Of a DNA stretch of 64,000 nucleotides, positions 59,701 to 64,000 are shown one piece after another. The notes beneath the pieces are model-generated. The model was given only the letters and a program-made list of their open reading frames with translations. It was not told the DNA's origin and did no database searches. Location of the stretch: contig JAHQIW010001543.1 in assembly GCA_019055375.1 (NCBI GenBank), positions 1 through 64,000 of the forward strand, in the 5' to 3' direction. Both the position numbers and the translations under genes were made by a program. Each line of letters begins with the position of its first letter. Within the stretch, counting starts at the first letter, position 1. Source of the DNA: Parelaphostrongylus tenuis. Taxonomy: Eukaryota > Nematoda > Chromadorea > Rhabditida > Metastrongylidae.

Positions 59701-62700
59701 TCACTGTAGGTAAACAAGGCACCTAGCAATATCTTTCAATCGATTATTTTGAGATCTCGCTTAAAATTCAATATAATCCGATAGACTCTTTTTAGCCTTT
59801 TTGCGGAGTCCCAAAATAGTCAGTTGAAGTGTACTGCTATAAGCCGTGTTTGTCAGCAGTGAATTATCAGCTGAAAAAGCATTCTAAAGGGCTATATTAA
59901 GTGATATTTCCACTTAACGTGGAGTGATACTTCTTCAGCGCCGTTACTCTATGGGTGAAACGAAAGGCTTGTGCTACCGATGAGGAGTGCGAGAACACCG
60001 AAATGTAGGTCTAGAACTAGAGATGCCATACCAGACCTCTGAGAAAGCTTGAAATATTGAGTCAGATCATACTCAATTTTGAAAGAACTCTCAAAGTAGT
60101 CGATTGGTTGGTATTGTTATATGCCATGCTCACAAAATTTATTTTTCTGTTCTCTGCTTTTTTAGACCACGCTCAAAACAATATGATCTGACAACATACT
60201 TTGAGGCTTCCATGAGCTCTTTATGGCACTTATACAGTGCAAGGCACGTGTTTCGGCATGACAGCCTCTTCAGCTGCACGATGCCTTTCGATTCAGTCAG
60301 TTCTGCGGGGAGATAACCTTTACATAGACGAGCCAACGCCGAAATAATAACACTTCCCGCTAGGTGATGAAATCACCGTGGGCAGTGTTGTACACTTAAT
60401 TGTTTGTGACTAGTAAAACATGTTTTGTCATACTTTTCATTTCAACAGGTTTCTGAGGCCAAGGTCTCTTCGGAAAAATCTCAAAATTAGCTATCAGATC
60501 AATATTATATGGCAGTGAGATCACTGCGTAGGCATTGCGAACAGTGCGATAAAGCAGAATCACTTCTGTAAATGTATAGAACACTGAGCTCTTGAAATTT
60601 CCTGGTTATCGAGCATTTTTCGTCCCTTATCGAATAAACCAGCTTTAGTGCGAAGGGCTCAAGGAAGGCAGGAGCTTTTATATCACTATCTGTATTATAC
60701 CTTAGCTCAACAACTATGTATTCAAGCTACACAGTACAACTTGGAATAGTATTTTGTTCAACTATTGAACAAACACGAAACCGCTCAAAACTTTTATTTG
60801 GCTAACGTTTTGGCGCCTTCTCACAGAACAATCGTATAAATGATTTCAGGCATATATACACAAACAAGTCGAGCGTTCTCGACCATTGCATAAAGGCAAA
60901 AGCTTCGAATCATTAACTATTCAAATGAACCACGCACCCATGGTAAGTTAATTGATAATCGCATTTGACCGAAGATAGAGCTCTCGAATATCAACCAAAA
61001 TATTTGTGAAGCTCTTTTAAAATATTGAAAAAGGCAATGAGGTGTCAAAGTCATCTATGGCCAATCTTCGTTGAGTTTTTTCCAAAGCAGATTTCCTACA
61101 CTTGCTTTTTTCCATGGATTCTTGCAATTTTGTTTTTAACATATATGACAGGGGCGAGAAAAGTAAACAGCTTTAAAGTGTTTTAAACCATTATTCAGAA
61201 ATACCCTGTGCAAATTTGGCTATGAAGTAATTTTCTTTACTTATTCTTTTGAACTATAGGTTCTTTGTCTCGTGTGAAACTTTCAACGTTTCCTCGGCTT
61301 TATCAGACGAATAACTTTCTAAGAAGTCAACAAATCCTTTTAGGTATGACCGCAAAAAAATTCGGGAATCAATCAGCAGAGAATCCATTGCTAATATTGC
61401 AAAAACGCGAGAACGATTTGAAATGAAGAGAGTAACTGAGCCAAGCAAAGGTGAGATTAGTTTGGACAGCTTGCCATCTTTTCAGTCTCTCAAGCAAAAC
61501 GTCAGAATCACTGCAGCTTCTTTTCAATCTCTTTTAATTCATAGAAACATAAAATTGCAATGATTCTTTCCCTTTTATCGTCTGTTAAGCACTTCGTGAG
61601 TTGGAAAGCAGTTGTAAACGGTCGTAGCGGTAGGGAATAGTTGAGGAGAAAGACATCTACTGTCGTTGCAGTCTCTTTCTTTCATCACTCAGTCCTCTTT
61701 CAGAGATAAAATTTTCTGATGGCTATTCGTGTCCAGTGCGCTTATTGAAACAGCACTCGTTTGATAGAATGACGCATCGTCGTGCTTCATTACATCCAGT
61801 TGAGTTCAACCTGGCTTTTGTCCTTCTTTCCTGCTCTGTATAGTCATTTCAAGAGAACTCTTCAGGATGAGAAAGACGGAATTTCTTCTGATAATGTTGA
61901 AAATCGATCACACATTGTTCACTCTAACGGCAAGTTTTGATTACGATCAGTCTGAAATGCGCCTATCTAGAAAAGAATCAAATCAGTAGGGCTTAGATCT
62001 CAATTCACTGTTTGTTTTCTCTCGTGATAGGATTTTATGTATATTGCGGTAAAAAACGCAGATATATGAGTAAAACTTTCACCTCGGAGTTCAAACCAGC
62101 GACTACCTTCTCCACATTCTCACGTGCCGTCCTTTGTGCCACGGAGGTCATAGATTTGACTTTCCTTCAACAAGGTTCCATCTTCGTTGGTGCTATTCAA
62201 TTTCTACTTCTTAGGTATTTTCGTTCATGGTGACTACTGATAGTTACGATAGGGTTGAAGAATCCTTGAGAGAAAGACAAGCAGGCTTCAATGGTGCGCG
62301 ATTAACACGAAGGCGCGAGGTATGACCCTTCGTCCAAATTGCGATAAGGTTTCGAGCTTACACGCATCAGCATCCTTGCAGTTGTATACTAGGAACAGTT
62401 CTAGTTAATCTTGTTATGCAGCCATTTGAAAAATTCCACGACAGGGTCCATTTTCTCACCTCATATATTTGATTGCGAAAGCGAAAGAGTAAATATCTCT
62501 TATAACACGGATTAGATTATTATCAATAAAAGAAACTCTAATAGAAGTAATACAGAAAAAAGAGCCATTATTTTCATTGATAAACGAGTGAGTCGACGGT
62601 GCCAAATAAATGTCTGCCTATGCTGGTCTCATCGTGCATAAATTGTGAGCTTTGTTCTCTCAAGGATCACGAGAGGCAATACCCTTTCTATGCGATTACT

Positions 62701-63411
62701 TTCATTTCCTATTGTTTCAAAAGATGGTAACGTCGAGTCGGTGGTTCTTCCGAAAAGTAGATACATTTTCGGCTGGACGAGAATTTTGAACTCTTCCCCA
62801 GTTTGAGGGATTATGCTGTGTAATGTGTACGGTTGGATATCCAGAAACACTTTCTTGCCACGATTATACCGCAGTTCTTTGAAAGAGAAGAGGTAGCACC
62901 TTGTGCTGAGTGAACCATTGTGTGAACAAAGAAATGAAGTGATATTTTGAATAGTCTGTATTTCAGTGAAAGATTTGATTTGAAACATATTGTTTTCTTA
63001 ATCTTTTTTGATGGTCGTGGTGATAATGAATGCGTAGCATGATTATGAGATTTTTACATATTTTCTCCGTATTGAAGAACAGCAGAAATAATATTCCATT
63101 GCATAAGTATTTACAAAAAAGCAAGAAATAGCCGCTTTTTCTAACACTGAGAGATTGACGGGATTCGCGAAAAAAGCAGCTTATAGCGGTTCTTTCATAC
63201 AGGTTTTCCCGACGAGTGGAAGGACGCCTCGACAAAGAGCTATGACCATTCATATTCCGACGAGGAACAGCTCTTATTGCTCTACATGAAACAAAATCCT
63301 GAAATCATCTCTAGTGAGTGTCGGTTGCATATTCGTGTTCGGAAATCGTTCTATAAACTATCGAATTTTTTTTTTGCAGAAAATCTATTTGAAAGTTACA
63401 TTCATTCGTAA
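56761..63411 (+). CDS. unknown conserved-looking gene, eight exons, 244 aa
   Basis: Exons are 56761-56829, 56971-57150, 57626-57702, 61344-61450, 61704-61798, 61866-61929, 63203-63313 and 63380-63411. The 735 bases have every phase matching, ending YIHS-TAA. Seven introns carry AG acceptors and six carry GT donors; the one after 61929 would use a GC donor (G|GCAAGT), a rare but known class. I recognise no domain. Visible stretches are SVPAKPYSFPRWRSSDALSA, EERLQKMRETERIAQIDK (charged, helical), DRKKIRESISRESIANIAKT, and an acidic SYSDEEQLLLLYMKQ near the end. There is no signal peptide or membrane span. It is Ser-rich and charged, so probably a soluble, partly disordered intracellular protein. 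ATG at 56761 is preceded by an in-frame TAA. Intron 3 (3.6 kb) holds an RTE-2 relic and two palindromic elements. An extra upstream exon (53981-54124) is possible. Confidence 0.55.
57890..58970 (-). mobile_element. RTE-2 relic in intron 3 of the unknown gene
   Basis: Minus-strand pieces in order: LPGITPFKVQTAIEIRKKDT near 58800-58870 (the region before the fingers), ALDEVQSVEQAGFRLGF near 58530-58590, CLTIVDFEKHF near 58450-58490 (motif A with the catalytic Asp), QYDVEKAIPAVLQ near 58240-58275, and MLKELNEAQKKVGLRIHC near 58065-58118. Motif C is lost. Heavily frameshifted and inactive; antisense to the host gene. Confidence 0.7.
59480..60060. mobile_element. palindromic MITE-like element, second subfamily
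   Basis: The core at about 59555-59590 (TTCTTGCACACCTCATCAGTAGCACA) is the inverse of about 59965-60000 (TTGTGCTACCGATGAGG, GTGCGAGAACACCG). Ends resemble 12340-12790. Confidence 0.55.
60150..60510. mobile_element. palindromic MITE-like element, first subfamily
   Basis: End (GACCACGCTCAAAACAATAT), core (GCAAGGCACGTGTTTCGGC, TTCAGCTGCACGATGCC), then GTGTTGTACACTTAATT and a second inverted end near 60455. Same layout as 1538-2185 and 38275-38720. Confidence 0.6.
61930..63202. other. long intron of the unknown gene
   Basis: Begins GCAAGT and ends CATACAG. No recognisable element or exon inside; the short open frames on both strands have no splice context. Confidence 0.35.
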
Positions 63412-63639
63412 TCTTACCGGTAGTTCCTAGTGTGCATATAGCATTCAACAAGCACGGATTTTTTGAGGATGCACCATACCTTGAAGTCAACGAGCCCACT
63501 AGAAATCACAGAAATGTATTTCGCTTTAATTCAAATCGAGTTAAATCATTCAATGTCACCTTGTCATTAGAAACTGATACGATTTTGCTAATTCCGGAAT
63601 AACGTCATTTTTAATTTTTTCGAGTTTCTCCTACAAGAC

Positions 63640-63965
63640 ACTATCACTACGGTTGGGAAGAAGTTCTGGGGCACTTCAACAACATGAGATAATTCCTATG
63701 CATATCATGCGAATATTACATTTCCTTATGTGGGATTTTTCCACTGAAAGCCCAGATATCACTCATCTCTAGATTAATCTTGTTACAAACTTCCGCCGAT
63801 TTGAATCGTTTGATAAAGTTGAAGAAGCATGTCAAGAGTTCTTCGATTCGAAGTCGAAAGAACGATATTTCGATCATATCCGAAAGTTGACCGACCGATG
63901 GCAGGATGCCCTAGAGAACGATGGTCTTTATTTGAAGCATAGTTATTATCGTTTTTGCTTGGAAT
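63640..63965 (+). pseudogene. mariner transposase C-terminal relic
   Basis: From about 63780 the plus strand reads RRFESFDKVEEACQEFFDSK, then IRKLTDRWQDALENDGLYL, the C-terminal end of mariner transposases (compare NEVEKHAKSF and LVEQWQEVVENGG at 34978-35140). GWEEVL near 63650 may be a scrap of the last catalytic-domain block. It lies just 3' of the unknown gene on the same strand and continues to about 63965. Confidence 0.6.
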
Positions 63966-64000
63966 TTATGTATGAATTCTCAATTTTTTCAAGTACCGCA

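Noticed and set aside
1..64000. CRISPR arrays, operons, phage or other bacterial systems
   Set aside because: No regularly spaced repeats or prokaryotic gene layout; everything recognisable is eukaryotic, so repeats were read as transposon remains.

Overview
The window looks like nuclear DNA of a parasitic (strongylid or hookworm-like) nematode. It is AT-rich, genes are split by introns with short T-rich acceptors, and much of the space is retrotransposon and palindromic-repeat debris. Degenerate RTE-type endonuclease/reverse-transcriptase elements of the kind that fill hookworm genomes occur repeatedly. The assignment rests on this pattern only; no marker gene for the species is present.

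Layout. (1) Three related segments, U1 (1 to about 9,200), U2 (about 14,045 to 22,700) and U3 (about 32,060 to 49,260), are old duplicates of one locus that carries a small secreted-protein gene. U1 holds an apparently intact five-exon copy (3563-8304, 227 aa). U3 holds a second five-exon copy (36713-42757) with a one-base insertion in its last exon that replaces the C-terminus. U2 keeps only a broken first exon (21403-21492). (2) Between U2 and U3, on the minus strand, lies an RBFOX-family RNA-binding protein gene (29488 down to at least 25791) with a complete RRM spread over three exons and one in-frame TAA early in its C-terminal region. (3) At the right end an eight-exon gene of unknown function (56761-63411, 244 aa) can be assembled with every splice phase matching.

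Mobile DNA. One RTE family (RTE-1) is present as a 3' fragment in intron 1 of the intact secreted gene, as an internally deleted copy on the minus strand (14575-17523) and as a near full-length but frameshifted copy (44474-47819). All three end in an ACAGGTGAT-type tandem tail and have imperfect target duplications. A second, much older RTE family (RTE-2) survives as relics, including one at the equivalent place in intron 3 of both secreted-gene copies. Mariner relics lie at 11330, 34978 and 63640. Several palindromic (foldback/MITE-like) families and a tRNA-like SINE-like family account for much of the rest. The duplicated segments supply 'empty sites', so the order of insertions can be read: RTE-2 first, then segmental duplication, then RTE-1 and the palindromes.

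Exon coordinates were worked out by eye from reading frames, splice sites and comparison between paralogous segments. Long stretches in 47,800-56,700 hold nothing I can identify.
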